A stretch of 64,000 nucleotides of DNA from Thioalkalivibrio sp. ALJ16 (GCF_000377345.1 NZ_KB898039.1:203565-267564), one strand, 5' to 3'. Positions 8,430 through 19,070 are shown, counted from the stretch's first letter. Notes: a model not told the origin generated them from the letters alone. Numbers and translations: made by a program.

Positions 8430-10829
8430 ATGAGTCAGGATCAGAAGCAGGATCTGGTCAGCATCGAGATTGACGGCCGCACGATCGAGGCGCCCAAGGG
8501 CGCCATGCTGATCGACGTGGCGGACGATGCCGATATCCGCATTCCGCGGTTTTGCTACCACAAGAAGCTGTCGGTGGCGGCGAACTGCCGTATGTGTCTG
8601 GTCGAGGTGGAGAAGGCGCCCAAGCCGCTCCCCGCCTGCGCGACCCCGGTCATGGACGGGATGAAGGTCTACACCCAGTCTCCGCTGGCGCTGCGCGCGC
8701 AGAAGGGGACGATGGAGTTCCTGCTGATCAACCACCCGCTGGACTGCCCGATCTGCGACCAGGGTGGCGAGTGCGAACTGCAGGACGTGGCCATGGGCTA
8801 CGGCGAGAGTGTGTCCACCTACACCGAAGCCAAGCGCGTGGTGAAGGACAAGGATATCGGTCCGCTGATCGAGACCGAGATGACCCGCTGCATCCACTGC
8901 ACCCGCTGCGTGCGCTTCGGCGAGGAGATCGCCGGGGTGCGCGAACTGGGCGCGACCGGGCGCGGCGAGCATATGCGCATCGGCACCTACGTCGAAAAGA
9001 CCGTCGCCCACGAGCTGTCCGGCAACGTGATCGACCTGTGCCCGGTGGGTGCGCTCACTGCGAAGCCGTCGCGCTACGGCGCCCGGGCCTGGGAATACGC
9101 CCAGGCGGCGAGCATCGGCGGCCACGATGCGGTGGGCTCCAATCTCTACGTGCATACCGACAACGGCCGCGCGATGCGAGTCGTACCGCGCGAGAACGAG
9201 GCCGTCAACGAGACATGGATCTCCGACCGCGACCGGTTCAGCTACGCCGGCCTGTACGCCGAGGACCGCCTGACCCGCCCGCGCATCAAGGTCGACGGGC
9301 ACTGGCAGGAGGTCTCCTGGGAAACCGCACTGAGCTACGCGGTGGAAGGCCTCAAGGAGGTCGCCCCGGAACGCATCGGTGCGTTGCTGTCGGCCTCGCT
9401 TTCCCTCGAGGAGCACTACCTGGCGCAGAAGGTCCTGCGCGGCATGGGCGTGGTCGATATCGATCATCGCGTGAACCAGCGCGACTTCCGTGACGAGGCC
9501 GCGGCCCCGCTGTTCCCCTATCTGGGCGCCGCCATCGGCGACCTGGAGACGGCCGGGGCGGTGCTCTTGGTCGGCTGCAACCCGCGCCGCGAGCAGCCGC
9601 TGATCGCCCACCGCCTGCGCAAGGCCGCCTCGCGCGGCGCCGAGGTGTTCCTGGTCAATGACATGCTGCTGGACCTGACCTACCCGGTGCAGGCCCAGCT
9701 GGTGGGCAGCGAGCGCGACCAGGTCCTGGCGCTGGCCGGGATCGCTGGTCAGATCGCGGCCGCCGGCAAGGCGCTGCCGAAGAAACTGGAAAAGGTCGTC
9801 AAGGCCGCCGAGACCGATGACGCCGAGACCCGCGAGGCCTTCGAGCGTGCTGCACGCGCATTGCTGGAGGGCACCCAGGGGCACGTGCTGCTGGGTGCAG
9901 GTGCCATCAACGGCCCGGCTTTCGCGACCCTGCGTGCCCTGGCCGGGTGGATCGCGAAACACACCGGAGCGAGCCTCGGTTATCTGCCGCAGGGTGCCAG
10001 CGCCGCCGGTGCCTGGCTGGCTGGCGTGCTCCCGCACCGGGGGCCGGCCGGGTCCGAGGTCGATCGCGCCGGCGTCGATGCCGCCAGCATGCTGGAGCAG
10101 GGACGCGACGCCTTCGTGATCGCCGGGCTGGAGCCCGGCCGCGATGGCGCCGATCCAGTCGCATTCCGCCACGCGCTGGAACGTGCCGGTCTGGTGGTCG
10201 CCCTGAACAGTTTCTCCAGCCCGGAGCTGGAGGCGGTCGCCGACGTGCTGCTGCCGATCGCAACCAGCTTCGAGCATTCCGGTACCTTCGTGAACGCCGA
10301 GGGCCGCTGGCAGAGCTTCCGTGCCGCGGCGCGGGCGCCGGAGGATGCCCGCCCCGGCTGGAAGGTCTGGCGTGTGCTCGGCAATCTGCTCGAGCAGAGC
10401 GGCTTCGACTACCTGGATTCCCCGGCCGTGCGCGACGAGCTGAAGGCACAGCTGGCCGGCGCCAGCTTCGATACCGGCGTCAACCTGAACAAGGTGCACG
10501 TGGAACTGCCCGAGGCCGCGCCCGCGGACGGGCTGCACCGGGTGCAGGCGGCGGCGCTGTACAGCGGCGACCCGCTCGTACGCCGGGCGGCTCCGCTGCA
10601 GTCCAGCCCGGAGGGCCAGCTGGCCGAGAGCGTGCTGGTGCATCCGCAGTCGGCCGCGGGCCACGCCCACGGTAGCCGGGTCCGCCTGCGTCAGGGCAAG
10701 GCCGAGACCGAGCTGACCCTGCTGCTGGACGATGCCGTGCCGCCTGGCCTCGCCGTGACCTTCGCGGGTTCGGCCGCCATGGGGGAACTGGGCCTGCCGA
10801 ATACCCCCGTCGTGCTGGCGCGGGCCTGA
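8430..10829 (+). CDS. nuoG: NADH-quinone oxidoreductase subunit G
   Basis: NuoG is the largest peripheral subunit of complex I and carries several Fe-S clusters. Residues 1-80 are a plant-type [2Fe-2S] domain with Cys42, 53, 56 and 70. His102, Cys106, Cys109 and Cys115 fit the His-ligated N5 cluster. CIHCTRC (154-160) with a later Cys in the DLCPVGAL segment gives another [4Fe-4S] site. The C-terminal half is the catalytically silent molybdopterin-oxidoreductase-like domain. The length is 799 residues. Spacing of 32 bases after nuoF and 11 before nuoH keeps it in the operon. Confidence 0.97.
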   Translation: MSQDQKQDLVSIEIDGRTIEAPKGAMLIDVADDADIRIPRFCYHKKLSVAANCRMCLVEVEKAPKPLPACATPVMDGMKVYTQSPLALRAQKGTMEFLLINHPLDCPICDQGGECELQDVAMGYGESVSTYTEAKRVVKDKDIGPLIETEMTRCIHCTRCVRFGEEIAGVRELGATGRGEHMRIGTYVEKTVAHELSGNVIDLCPVGALTAKPSRYGARAWEYAQAASIGGHDAVGSNLYVHTDNGRAMRVVPRENEAVNETWISDRDRFSYAGLYAEDRLTRPRIKVDGHWQEVSWETALSYAVEGLKEVAPERIGALLSASLSLEEHYLAQKVLRGMGVVDIDHRVNQRDFRDEAAAPLFPYLGAAIGDLETAGAVLLVGCNPRREQPLIAHRLRKAASRGAEVFLVNDMLLDLTYPVQAQLVGSERDQVLALAGIAGQIAAAGKALPKKLEKVVKAAETDDAETREAFERAARALLEGTQGHVLLGAGAINGPAFATLRALAGWIAKHTGASLGYLPQGASAAGAWLAGVLPHRGPAGSEVDRAGVDAASMLEQGRDAFVIAGLEPGRDGADPVAFRHALERAGLVVALNSFSSPELEAVADVLLPIATSFEHSGTFVNAEGRWQSFRAAARAPEDARPGWKVWRVLGNLLEQSGFDYLDSPAVRDELKAQLAGASFDTGVNLNKVHVELPEAAPADGLHRVQAAALYSGDPLVRRAAPLQSSPEGQLAESVLVHPQSAAGHAHGSRVRLRQGKAETELTLLLDDAVPPGLAVTFAGSAAMGELGLPNTPVVLARA

Positions 10830-10840
10830 GGGATTAAGAC

Positions 10841-11905
10841 ATGTTCGACTGGATGATGAACTTCTTCTACAGCCTGCCGACGGTGATGCAGATCCTGATC
10901 GGCATTCAGCTGATCGTGATCCCGCTGATGCTGGCCGTGGCCTACACCACCTTTGCCGAGCGCAAGGTGATCGGCTATGCGCATGTGCGCATCGGGCCGA
11001 ACCGAGTGGGTCCGCGCGGCTGGCTGCAGCCGATTGCGGATGCGCTGAAGCTGCTGACCAAGGAAGTGATCGTCCCGACCAACGCCAACCGCTTCCTGTT
11101 CCTGAGCGCCCCGGTGCTGACCATCGCCCCGGCGCTGGCCGCCTGGGCGGTGATCCCGTTCTTCGACGGTGGTGCCCTGGCCAACGTCAACGCCGGCCTG
11201 CTGTATCTGCTGGCGCTGACCTCCCTGGGCGTTTACGGGATCATCATCGCCGGCTGGGCCTCGAACTCGAAGTACGCGCTGCTGGGCTCGCTGCGCTCGG
11301 CCGCGCAGCTGGTGTCCTACGAGATCGCGATGGGCTTTGCCCTGGTCGGCGTGCTGATGGCGGCCGGCACGCTGAACGTGGGCGGCATCATCGAGGCGCA
11401 GTCGGGCAGCATGTATCACTGGTTCCTGCTGCCGCTGCTGCCGCTGTTCTTCGTGTACTTCATCTCCGGGGTCGCCGAGACCAACCGCGCGCCGTTCGAC
11501 GTGGCCGAGGGCGAGTCCGAGATCGTGGCCGGCTTCCATGTCGAGTATTCGGGCATGGCTTTTGCCGTGTTCTTCCTGGCCGAGTACGCGAACATGATCC
11601 TGATCTCGGCCCTGACCGCGATCCTGTTCCTCGGCGGCTGGCTGTCGCCGTTCCAGGGGATCCTGCCTCAGGCCGCGTTCGATCTGCCGGTGATCGGCTC
11701 GCTGCTGGATCACGGCATCCACTGGTTCCTGTTCAAGACCGCCATCTTCCTGTTTGCCTTTTTGTGGTTCCGCGCCACCTTCCCGCGCTATCGCTATGAC
11801 CAGATCATGCGGCTGGGCTGGAAGGTGCTGATCCCGGTGACCATCGTCTGGCTGTTCGTCGAGGGCGTGCTGGTCGCGTTCAACGTCGGCCCGTGGTTCG
11901 CATGA
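10841..11905 (+). CDS. nuoH: NADH-quinone oxidoreductase subunit H
   Basis: NuoH is the membrane subunit that links the quinone tunnel to the antiporter-like pump subunits. The 354-residue protein has about eight transmembrane helices. Conserved polar loops seen are [20 protein letters not shown] and the acidic [20 protein letters not shown] stretch that lines the quinone chamber. It starts 11 bases after nuoG. Confidence 0.98.
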   Translation: MFDWMMNFFYSLPTVMQILIGIQLIVIPLMLAVAYTTFAERKVIGYAHVRIGPNRVGPRGWLQPIADALKLLTKEVIVPTNANRFLFLSAPVLTIAPALAAWAVIPFFDGGALANVNAGLLYLLALTSLGVYGIIIAGWASNSKYALLGSLRSAAQLVSYEIAMGFALVGVLMAAGTLNVGGIIEAQSGSMYHWFLLPLLPLFFVYFISGVAETNRAPFDVAEGESEIVAGFHVEYSGMAFAVFFLAEYANMILISALTAILFLGGWLSPFQGILPQAAFDLPVIGSLLDHGIHWFLFKTAIFLFAFLWFRATFPRYRYDQIMRLGWKVLIPVTIVWLFVEGVLVAFNVGPWFA

Positions 11906-11915
11906 GGAGTTCGTG

Positions 11916-12404
11916 ATGAAAGCGATGCGCCGTTTCTTCAAGAGTTTCCTGTTCTATGAACTGCTGCTGGGGCTGCGCCTGACAGGGCGCTACCTGCTGA
12001 GCCGCAAGTTCACGGTGCAGTACCCGGACGAAAAGACTCCGATGTCGCCGCGCTTCCGCGGCCTGCATGCGCTGCGCCGTTATCCGAACGGCGAGGAGCG
12101 CTGCATCGCCTGCAAGCTGTGCGAGGCGGTGTGCCCGGCACTGGCGATCACCATCGATTCCGAGGAGCGCGCGGACGGTACGCGCCGCACCACGCGCTAC
12201 GACATCGACCTGTTCAAGTGCATCTTCTGCGGCTTCTGCGAGGAGGCCTGTCCGGTGGACTCCATCGTCGAGACGCACATCTTCGAATACCACTTCGAGA
12301 ACCGGGGCGAGCAGATCATGACCAAGGACAAGCTCCTGGCCATTGGTGACCGCTTCGAGAACGAGATCGCCAAGGCGCGGGCGATTGACGCCCCGTACCG
12401 GTAA
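11916..12404 (+). CDS. nuoI: NADH-quinone oxidoreductase subunit I
   Basis: NuoI is a ferredoxin-like subunit with two [4Fe-4S] clusters, N6a and N6b. The two CxxCxxCxxxCP motifs are [12 protein letters not shown] (Cys63-73) and [12 protein letters not shown] (Cys102-112). The 162-residue length is normal. Two adjacent starts are possible, GTG at 11913 and ATG at 11916. AGGAG at 11904-11908 is 7 bases from the ATG and 4 from the GTG, so the ATG is preferred. Confidence 0.97.
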   Translation: MKAMRRFFKSFLFYELLLGLRLTGRYLLSRKFTVQYPDEKTPMSPRFRGLHALRRYPNGEERCIACKLCEAVCPALAITIDSEERADGTRRTTRYDIDLFKCIFCGFCEEACPVDSIVETHIFEYHFENRGEQIMTKDKLLAIGDRFENEIAKARAIDAPYR

Positions 12405-12419
12405 CGCAGGGACCGCATC

Positions 12420-13073
12420 ATGACCTTCGAACTGATTCTCTTCTACGCGTTCGGCGCGATCCTGCTCGGGGCCGCGCTGGCCATGATCAGCGTGCGCAAC
12501 CCGGTGCACGCCGCGCTATTCCTGGTCGTCTGCTTTGTCGCGGCCGCGGCGATCTGGCTGCTGGCGGAGGCGGAGTTCCTCGGCATCGTGCTGGTGCTGG
12601 TCTACGTCGGCGCGGTGATGGTGCTGTTCCTGTTCGTAGTGATGATGCTCGACATCAACCTCGCCAAGCTGCGCGAGGGCTTCACCGAGTACCTGCCGGT
12701 GGGCGTCGTGGTGGCGGCGGCCATGGCCACGGTCCTGGTGCTGGTGATTACGCGCTACATCACCATGGAGGTTCCGGAGCGCGCCGGTCCGGAGTACGCC
12801 AACACCGAGGCCCTGGGCGCGATCCTCTACACCGAATACGTGTATCCGTTCGAGATCGCGGCGGTGATCCTGCTGGTGGCGATCATCGCGGCGATCTCGC
12901 TGACCATGCGCAAGCGCCCGGACAACAAGTCGATCGACCCGGGCCAGCAGATGGCGGTGTCGCGCGAGGGCCGCGTGCGCATGGTCTCCATGCCGTCCGA
13001 GAAGAAGAGGGCGCCGCGCCGGAGTGCGCAGGGCTCCGGCAGTGGCGCGTCGGATGACGACGCCTCCAAGTAG
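12420..13073 (+). CDS. nuoJ: NADH-quinone oxidoreductase subunit J
   Basis: NuoJ is a membrane subunit near the base of the pump arm. It has 217 residues with five transmembrane helices in the first 165, including the conserved segment LVYVGAVMVLFLFVVMMLD. After the last helix comes a roughly 50-residue tail rich in Lys, Arg and Ser that is less conserved. A 98-base gap with a GC-rich inverted repeat follows before nuoK, the longest internal gap of the operon. Confidence 0.96.
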   Translation: MTFELILFYAFGAILLGAALAMISVRNPVHAALFLVVCFVAAAAIWLLAEAEFLGIVLVLVYVGAVMVLFLFVVMMLDINLAKLREGFTEYLPVGVVVAAAMATVLVLVITRYITMEVPERAGPEYANTEALGAILYTEYVYPFEIAAVILLVAIIAAISLTMRKRPDNKSIDPGQQMAVSREGRVRMVSMPSEKKRAPRRSAQGSGSGASDDDASK

Positions 13074-13171
13074 CAACCGAGTGAAATCCCAGTAATGGAC
13101 ATCCCGGCTACGGGCCGGGACCCGGACACCGGGGGTGGCAGGCCGCCCCCGAAAGAACTCAGGGCTAGAAC

Positions 13172-13477
13172 ATGATTACGCTAGAGCACTACCTGGTGCT
13201 GGCCGCGCTGCTGTTTTCCATCAGCGTGGCCGGGATCTTCCTGAACCGGAAAAACGTGATCGTGCTGTTGATGTGCATCGAGCTGATGCTGCTCGCGGTG
13301 AACATCAACTTCATTGCCTTTTCGTTCTTCCTGCAGGACCTCGCGGGCCAGGTGTTCGTGTTCTTCATCCTGACCGTCGCCGCGGCCGAGGCGGCCATCG
13401 GCCTCGCCATCCTGGTGTTGCTGTTCCGTAACCGCGGAACCATCAACGTCCAGGATCTGGACGCAATGAAGGGATAA
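13172..13477 (+). CDS. nuoK: NADH-quinone oxidoreductase subunit K
   Basis: NuoK is the MrpC-like three-helix membrane subunit. The 101-residue protein shows the conserved [19 protein letters not shown] segment, with the functionally important membrane Glu in the second helix, and a second membrane Glu in the [14 protein letters not shown] helix. It ends 6 bases before nuoL. Confidence 0.97.
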   Translation: MITLEHYLVLAALLFSISVAGIFLNRKNVIVLLMCIELMLLAVNINFIAFSFFLQDLAGQVFVFFILTVAAAEAAIGLAILVLLFRNRGTINVQDLDAMKG

Positions 13478-13483
13478 CGGGCC

Positions 13484-15484
13484 ATGGATACGATTTATCT
13501 ACTCATCGTTCTGGCGCCACTGTTCGGCGCCATCGCCGCCGGCCTGTTCGGCCGCCAGATCGGCCGCACCGGGGCGCATACGGTCACCATCCTGGGGGTG
13601 GCGATCTCGTTCATCCTGTCCGTGGTGGTGTTCTGGGCCCACGTGTTCGGTGATGCCGGGATTTATAACGAGACCGTCTACACCTGGATGGTCTCCGACG
13701 GCATCCATTTCGAAGTCGGGTTCCTGGTCGACAACCTGACCGCGATGATGATGCTGGTGGTCACCTTCGTCTCGCTGATGGTGCACATCTACACCATCGG
13801 CTACATGAAGGACGATCCGGGCTACCAGCGCTTCTTCGCCTACATCTCGCTGTTCACCTTCTCGATGCTGATGCTGGTGATGGCGAACAACTTCATGCAG
13901 TTGTTCTTCGGCTGGGAGGCCGTGGGGCTGGTTTCCTACCTGCTGATCGGCTTCTGGTACAAGCGCCCGACTGCGACCTACGCCAACATGAAGGCGTTCA
14001 TCGTGAACCGCGTGGGGGACTTCGGTTTCCTGATCGGGATTGCCGCGCTGGTGTTCTATGCCGGCAGCCTGAACTACACCGAGGTGTTCGCCGAAGCCGA
14101 GTCGATGCGGGATGCGACCATCACCATCTGGCCGGGCTGGACCTTCGGTCTGCTGGATCTGGCGCTGATCTTCCTGTTCATCGGTGCGATGGGCAAGTCC
14201 GCGCAGGTGCCGCTGCACGTCTGGCTGCCGGACTCCATGGAGGGCCCGACCCCGATCTCCGCGCTGATCCACGCGGCGACCATGGTGACCGCGGGCATCT
14301 TCATGGTGGCGCGCATGTCGCCGCTGTACGAGTTCTCCGTGGCGGCGCTGTCGTTCATCCTGATCATCGGGGCGATCACCGCGTTCTTCATGGGCCTGAT
14401 CGGGCTCGTCCAGAACGACATCAAGCGGGTGGTCGCGTACTCCACGCTGTCGCAGCTCGGCTACATGACCGTCGCGCTGGGGGCCTCGGCCTACGCCGCC
14501 GGCCTGTTCCACCTGATGACGCACGCCTTCTTCAAGGCGCTGCTGTTCCTGGCCGCAGGCTCGGTGATCATCGCGATGCACCACCTGCAGGACATGCGGG
14601 CGATGGGCGGGCTGCGCCGGCACATGCCGGTCACCTACGTGACCGCGCTGATCGGGTCGCTGGCGCTGATCGGGTTCCCGTTCTTCTCCGGGTTCTTCTC
14701 CAAGGACGCGATCATCGAGGCGGTCGGGTACTCGCAGATCCCGGGGGCGACCTTTGCCTACTGGCTGGTGCTGGCAGGGGTGTTCGTGACCGCGCTGTAC
14801 ACCTTCCGCATGTTCTTCATGGTGTTCCATGGCGAGGAGCGCTATGACCAGGCGCACAAGTACATGCCGGATCATGGTGACGATGACGACGACCATCACC
14901 ACGACCATGGGCCGCTGCAGCCGAAGGAGTCGCCGTGGGTGGTGACCGTCCCGCTGGTTCTGCTGGCGATCCCGTCGGTGGTGGCGGGTTACTTCATCGG
15001 CCCGATGCTGTTCGGCGACTTCTTCGCCGAAGCCCTGTTCGTGCTGCCCGAGCAGGATGTGCTGGCGACCAAGGGCGAGACCTACACCGGGGTGATCGCC
15101 TTCGTCCTGCATGGCCTGATGCTGCCCGCGTTCTGGCTGGCCATGGCCGGTCTGGGCACAGCCTGGTACCTGTACATGAAGCGGCCCGAGCTGCCGGGCG
15201 TGATCGCAGAGCGGCTGAAGCTGGGCGTGCGCATCCTCGAAGACAAGTACGGCTTCGACCGCTTCAACGACTGGTTCTTCGCCGGCGGGACCGTCCGCCT
15301 GGGCCGCGCGCTGTGGCGCTATGGTGATGCGCTGATCATCGACGGCCTGCTGGTCAATGGCACCGCGCGCTCGATCGGCTGGATCTCGGCACGCATCCGC
15401 CACATGCAGTCCGGTTTCCTCTACCACTACGCGTTCGTGATGATCATCGGCCTGCTGGTCCTGATGTTCGCCTACGTGATCTGA
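13484..15484 (+). CDS. nuoL: NADH-quinone oxidoreductase subunit L
   Basis: NuoL is the distal antiporter-like proton pump of complex I. The 666-residue protein has the antiporter core with HAATMVTAGIFMVAR and the membrane Lys/Glu residues of the family, followed by the C-terminal long lateral helix. A short loop of Asp and His residues (DDDDDHHHDHG) sits at about residues 466-476, between the last core helices and the C-terminal helices. This loop varies in proteobacterial NuoL and often carries charged runs. Confidence 0.97.
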   Translation: MDTIYLLIVLAPLFGAIAAGLFGRQIGRTGAHTVTILGVAISFILSVVVFWAHVFGDAGIYNETVYTWMVSDGIHFEVGFLVDNLTAMMMLVVTFVSLMVHIYTIGYMKDDPGYQRFFAYISLFTFSMLMLVMANNFMQLFFGWEAVGLVSYLLIGFWYKRPTATYANMKAFIVNRVGDFGFLIGIAALVFYAGSLNYTEVFAEAESMRDATITIWPGWTFGLLDLALIFLFIGAMGKSAQVPLHVWLPDSMEGPTPISALIHAATMVTAGIFMVARMSPLYEFSVAALSFILIIGAITAFFMGLIGLVQNDIKRVVAYSTLSQLGYMTVALGASAYAAGLFHLMTHAFFKALLFLAAGSVIIAMHHLQDMRAMGGLRRHMPVTYVTALIGSLALIGFPFFSGFFSKDAIIEAVGYSQIPGATFAYWLVLAGVFVTALYTFRMFFMVFHGEERYDQAHKYMPDHGDDDDDHHHDHGPLQPKESPWVVTVPLVLLAIPSVVAGYFIGPMLFGDFFAEALFVLPEQDVLATKGETYTGVIAFVLHGLMLPAFWLAMAGLGTAWYLYMKRPELPGVIAERLKLGVRILEDKYGFDRFNDWFFAGGTVRLGRALWRYGDALIIDGLLVNGTARSIGWISARIRHMQSGFLYHYAFVMIIGLLVLMFAYVI

Positions 15485-15536
15485 GCGGCTTCGACACCCA
15501 TGCGCTCGAAGCCCATCGCTGTTTCAAGGAACGACC

Positions 15537-17051
15537 ATGTTTGCTGACTGGCCTATCTTGAGTCTGTTGATCTGGCTGCCGATTCTCGGCGGCTTCCTGG
15601 TGCTTGCCGCCGGGCGCGACGCGCCCCATGTGGCGCGGCGGCTCGGGCTCGCGGTGGCCGTGGCGACCTTTGTGGCCAGTCTGCCGCTGTGGTTCGCGTT
15701 CGAGCGAGGCACCGCCGAGATGCAGTTCCAGGAGCTGGCCTCGTGGATCCCCGCGTTTAACGTGAACTACCACCTGGGTGTGGACGGGATCTCCATGCCG
15801 CTGATCCTGCTGACCACCCTGATCACCGTGGTGGTCGTGGTCGCGGCCTGGGAATCGGTAAAGGACCGCATCGCTTACTACATGGCCGCGATGCTGGTGA
15901 TGGAAGGCCTGATGATCGGCATGTTCGCGGCGATGGACGCGGTGCTGTTCTACGTGTTCTTCGAGGCGATGCTGATCCCGATGTTCCTGGTGATCGGGAT
16001 CTGGGGCGGGCCGCGACGCGTCTACGCGACGCTGAAGTTCTTCCTTTATACCTTCCTCGGCTCGGTGTTCATGCTGGTCGCGCTGATCTGGATGTACATC
16101 CAGTCCGGCAGCTTCCTGATCCAGGACTTCCATGCCCTGCAGATCGGGCTGACCGCGCAGATCCTGATCTTCCTCGCGTTCTTCATGGCGTTCGCCGTGA
16201 AGATCCCGATGTTCCCGGTGCATACCTGGCTGCCGGATGCGCACGTGGAGGCGCCTACCGGCGGCTCGGTGATCCTGGCCGCGATCATGCTGAAGATCGG
16301 TGGCTACGGCTTCCTGCGCTTCTCGCTGCCGATCACGCCGGATGCCTCGGCGGTGCTGGATACGCTGATGATCGTGCTGTCGCTGATCGCGATCGTCTAC
16401 ATCGGCGTGGTCGCGCTGATCCAGAGCGACATGAAGAAGCTGATCGCCTATTCGTCGATCGCGCACATGGGCTTTGTGACCCTGGGCTTCTTCCTCGCCT
16501 TCTACATCTACCGCAATACCGGTGACTGGGAAGGCGCCTCGTTGGGTATCGCCGGCGGCATGGTGCAGATGATCTCGCACGGCTTCATCTCGGCGGCGAT
16601 GTTCCTCGCGGTGGGCGTGCTGTACGACCGTCTGCACAGCCGGCAGATCGCGGACTACGGCGGTGTGGTGAACACCATGCCCTGGTTCGCTGCGTTCTTC
16701 GTGCTGTTCGCGATGGCCAATACCGGCCTGCCGGGTACCTCCGGCTTTGTCGGCGAGTTCATGGTCATCCTGGCCGCGTTCAAGGCGGACTTCTGGATTG
16801 CGTTCCTGGCCGCGACCACGCTGATCCTGGCGGCCGGCTACACCCTGTGGCTGGTCAAGCGCGTGATCTTCGGCGCGGTGGCCAACGAGAACGTGGCCGG
16901 CCTGTCCGACATGAACCGCCGCGAGTTCTTCCTGATGGGCGTGCTGGCCTTCTTCACCCTGCTGCTGGGTGTGTGGCCGGCGCCGCTGCTGGATGTGATG
17001 AACGCGACCATCGACCACCTCGTGGCGCATATCGCGCAGTCGAAGCTCTGA
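15537..17051 (+). CDS. nuoM: NADH-quinone oxidoreductase subunit M
   Basis: NuoM is the middle antiporter-like pump subunit. It has 504 residues and about 14 transmembrane helices. The conserved segments are [20 protein letters not shown] and [19 protein letters not shown]. It follows nuoL by 52 bases and precedes nuoN by 13. Confidence 0.97.
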   Translation: MFADWPILSLLIWLPILGGFLVLAAGRDAPHVARRLGLAVAVATFVASLPLWFAFERGTAEMQFQELASWIPAFNVNYHLGVDGISMPLILLTTLITVVVVVAAWESVKDRIAYYMAAMLVMEGLMIGMFAAMDAVLFYVFFEAMLIPMFLVIGIWGGPRRVYATLKFFLYTFLGSVFMLVALIWMYIQSGSFLIQDFHALQIGLTAQILIFLAFFMAFAVKIPMFPVHTWLPDAHVEAPTGGSVILAAIMLKIGGYGFLRFSLPITPDASAVLDTLMIVLSLIAIVYIGVVALIQSDMKKLIAYSSIAHMGFVTLGFFLAFYIYRNTGDWEGASLGIAGGMVQMISHGFISAAMFLAVGVLYDRLHSRQIADYGGVVNTMPWFAAFFVLFAMANTGLPGTSGFVGEFMVILAAFKADFWIAFLAATTLILAAGYTLWLVKRVIFGAVANENVAGLSDMNRREFFLMGVLAFFTLLLGVWPAPLLDVMNATIDHLVAHIAQSKL

Positions 17052-17064
17052 AGGGACGCCTGAC

Positions 17065-18513
17065 ATGAATTTCGAGATCCCCAACTTCCTCCCCGCCGTG
17101 CCCGAGATGTTCGTGCTCGGGATGGCGTGCCTGATCCTGGTGATCGACGCGTTCCTGCCGGATTCGCGGCGCGACATCACCTACGGCCTGGTGCAGGCGA
17201 CCCTGGTCGCGGCCGCCGGCCTGACCCTGTGGATGATGGGTCCGGAGACGGTGCTGACCTTCTCGGATACCTTCGTGAAGGACCCGATGGCGGACATCCT
17301 GAAGGTCGCGGTCTATGTGACCAGCTTCCTGGTGTTCCTGTATGCGCGTCCCTATCTGATGGAGCGCGGGATTCACAAGGGCGAGTTCTACATCCTGGGC
17401 CTGTTCGCGGTGCTCGGGATGATGATCATGATCTCCGGGCACAACCTGCTGACGCTGTACCTGGGGCTGGAGCTGCTGTCGCTGTCGTCCTATGCGCTGG
17501 TCGCCTTCTGGCGCGACAGCACCCGGGCGACCGAGGCGGCGATGAAGTATTTCGTGCTGGGCGCGCTGGCCTCCGGTCTGTTGCTTTACGGCATGTCGAT
17601 GATCTACGGGATGACCGGCTCGCTGGACATCGCGGTCATTGCCGCCGAGCTGACGGCCGCGGACGAGAGCCTGAACATCCCGCTGGTCTTCGGTCTGGTG
17701 TTCCTGGTGGTGGCGATTGCGTTCAAGCTGGGGGCGGTGCCGTTCCACATGTGGGTGCCGGACGTCTATGACGGCGCCCCGACGGCGGTCACGCTGTTCA
17801 TCGCCACCGCGCCGAAGATCGCCGCTTTCGCCTTCCTGATGCGCCTGCTGGTGGAAGGCATGGGCCCGATGCATGCCGACTGGCAGGGCATGCTGATCAT
17901 CCTGGCCGTGCTGTCGCTGGCGGTGGGCAACGTGATCGCGATCGCGCAGACCAGCATCAAACGCATGCTGGCCTACTCGACCATCGCCCATGTCGGCTTC
18001 GTGTTCATGGGCATCCTGGCCGGGACCGACAGCGGCTACGCCTCGGCGATGTTCTATGTGATCGTCTACGCGATTACCGCGGCCGGTGGCTTCGGCATGA
18101 TCGTGTTCCTGTCACGCAAGGGCTATGAGGCCGACCAGATCGACGACTTCAAGGGTCTGGCCCAGCGCAACCCGTGGTTTGCGTTCATCATGCTGCTGCT
18201 TCTGTTCTCGATGGCCGGGGTGCCGCCGACGGTCGGCTTCTACGCCAAGCTGGCGGTGATCCAGGCTGCGGTGGGTGCGGACCTGGTCTGGCTGGGGGTG
18301 GTCGCCGTGATCTTCTCGGTCATCGGTGCGTTCTACTACCTGCGCGTGGTCAAGATGATGTTCTTCGACGCGCCGAAGGATGAGAACGCCGAACCGGTGC
18401 AGCCGTCCGGCGCGCTCGCCACCGCGCTCAGCATCAACGGGCTGGCAGTGCTGGCGCTGGGAATTTTCCCGGGCCTGCTGCTGTCTATCACCCACTATGC
18501 AATCATCGGGTAA
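17065..18513 (+). CDS. nuoN: NADH-quinone oxidoreductase subunit N
   Basis: NuoN is the antiporter-like subunit proximal to NuoK. It has 482 residues and 14 predicted helices. The family segments are [19 protein letters not shown] and [19 protein letters not shown], with the membrane Lys and Glu residues of the proton path. It completes a full 14-subunit set with C and D unfused. A DUF2818 gene begins 3 bases later. Confidence 0.97.
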   Translation: MNFEIPNFLPAVPEMFVLGMACLILVIDAFLPDSRRDITYGLVQATLVAAAGLTLWMMGPETVLTFSDTFVKDPMADILKVAVYVTSFLVFLYARPYLMERGIHKGEFYILGLFAVLGMMIMISGHNLLTLYLGLELLSLSSYALVAFWRDSTRATEAAMKYFVLGALASGLLLYGMSMIYGMTGSLDIAVIAAELTAADESLNIPLVFGLVFLVVAIAFKLGAVPFHMWVPDVYDGAPTAVTLFIATAPKIAAFAFLMRLLVEGMGPMHADWQGMLIILAVLSLAVGNVIAIAQTSIKRMLAYSTIAHVGFVFMGILAGTDSGYASAMFYVIVYAITAAGGFGMIVFLSRKGYEADQIDDFKGLAQRNPWFAFIMLLLLFSMAGVPPTVGFYAKLAVIQAAVGADLVWLGVVAVIFSVIGAFYYLRVVKMMFFDAPKDENAEPVQPSGALATALSINGLAVLALGIFPGLLLSITHYAIIG

Positions 18514-18516
18514 GTC

Positions 18517-18861
18517 GTGACACAGTGGATTCCGTTTGAGGTCCTCGTCTGGGGATTTGTCGTCGTCGCCTTCATCAGCGCGAACCTGCCGTGGCTGACC
18601 GATCGCATCGGCCTCGTGGTGCAGCCGGCCAGCGGCGAGAAGGGTCCCTGGACCCGGATCTTCGAGTGGTTCGGGCTCTATATCCTTGCCGGCCTGATTG
18701 GCAAGGGGCTGGAGTTTCAGGCCACAGGTGGCATCCATTCGCAGGGCTGGGAGTTCTACGTGATCACCCTGTCTCTGTTTGCCATGTTCGCGCTGCCAGG
18801 CTATATCTGGCGCTATGACCTGCGCCCGCATCTGCGCAGCGGCGCCCGCCGCACCCGGTAA
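18517..18861 (+). CDS. DUF2818 family membrane protein at the end of the nuo operon
   Basis: The 114-residue protein has predicted transmembrane segments at about residues 7-25, 48-66 and 78-97 and the sequence FISANLPWLTDR near its N-terminus. Proteins of this family (DUF2818) are repeatedly found directly after nuoN in beta- and gammaproteobacteria, so a role linked to complex I assembly or stability is a reasonable guess, with no known activity. The start is GTG, 3 bases after nuoN. A strong terminator follows. Confidence 0.8.
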   Translation: MTQWIPFEVLVWGFVVVAFISANLPWLTDRIGLVVQPASGEKGPWTRIFEWFGLYILAGLIGKGLEFQATGGIHSQGWEFYVITLSLFAMFALPGYIWRYDLRPHLRSGARRTR

Positions 18862-18869
18862 ATATTTGC

Positions 18870-18894
18870 GCCACCCCCTTGCGGCGGGGGTGGC
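18870..18894 (+). terminator. Terminator hairpin ending the nuo operon
   Basis: A perfect 9-bp stem, GCCACCCCC/GGGGGTGGC, with a 7-base loop lies just after the DUF2818 stop. It is followed by a weak T-rich stretch (CCTTTGCTATAGTTTT). Confidence 0.65.
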
Positions 18895-18908
18895 ACCTTT
18901 GCTATAGT
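18879..18908 (+). promoter_or_regulatory. Putative promoter of the initiator tRNA, inside the terminator
   Basis: TATAGT (18903-18908) is a good -10 box ending 14 bases before the mature tRNA 5' end. A weak -35, TTGCGG (18879-18884), lies 18 bases upstream inside the loop of the nuo terminator. The -10 is convincing; the -35 is not. Confidence 0.45.
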
Positions 18909-18921
18909 TTTGCGTCTCGGA

Positions 18922-18998
18922 TGCGGGGTGGAGCAGTCTGGCAGCTCGTCGGGCTCATAACCCGAAGGTCGCAGGTTCAAATCCTGCCCCCGCTACCA
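18922..18998 (+). tRNA. metY: Initiator tRNA-fMet (anticodon CAT), metY-type
   Basis: This is a 77-base tRNA with loop CTCATAA (anticodon CAT). The anticodon stem has the three stacked G:C pairs (TCGGG/CCCGA) diagnostic of bacterial initiators. Position 1 is T and position 72 is T, so the first acceptor pair is mismatched, as formylation requires, although E. coli uses C1-A72. CCA is encoded. Its position just before rimP-nusA-infB matches E. coli metY, supporting initiator identity. Confidence 0.96.
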
Positions 18999-19009
18999 AT
19001 TTTCAGAGA

Positions 19010-19030
19010 GGCCCCGTACGGGGCCTTTTT
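19010..19030 (+). terminator. Intrinsic terminator after the initiator tRNA
   Basis: The stem GGCCCC/GGGGCC with loop GTAC is followed directly by TTTTTG, 12 bases after the tRNA 3' end. It is a classic Rho-independent terminator. Confidence 0.85.
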
Positions 19031-19044
19031 GTTAAGGATACGAA

Positions 19045-19070
19045 CCCGGCGGCAACTGCTCGCCGCCGGG
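19045..19070 (+). other. Leader hairpin between metY and rimP
   Basis: A perfect 9-bp inverted repeat, CCCGGCGGC/GCCGCCGGG, has an 8-base loop and no T-tract. It lies between two intrinsic terminators in the leader of the nusA operon, where NusA-dependent readthrough control is known in enterobacteria. A regulatory role here is inferred. Confidence 0.35.
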
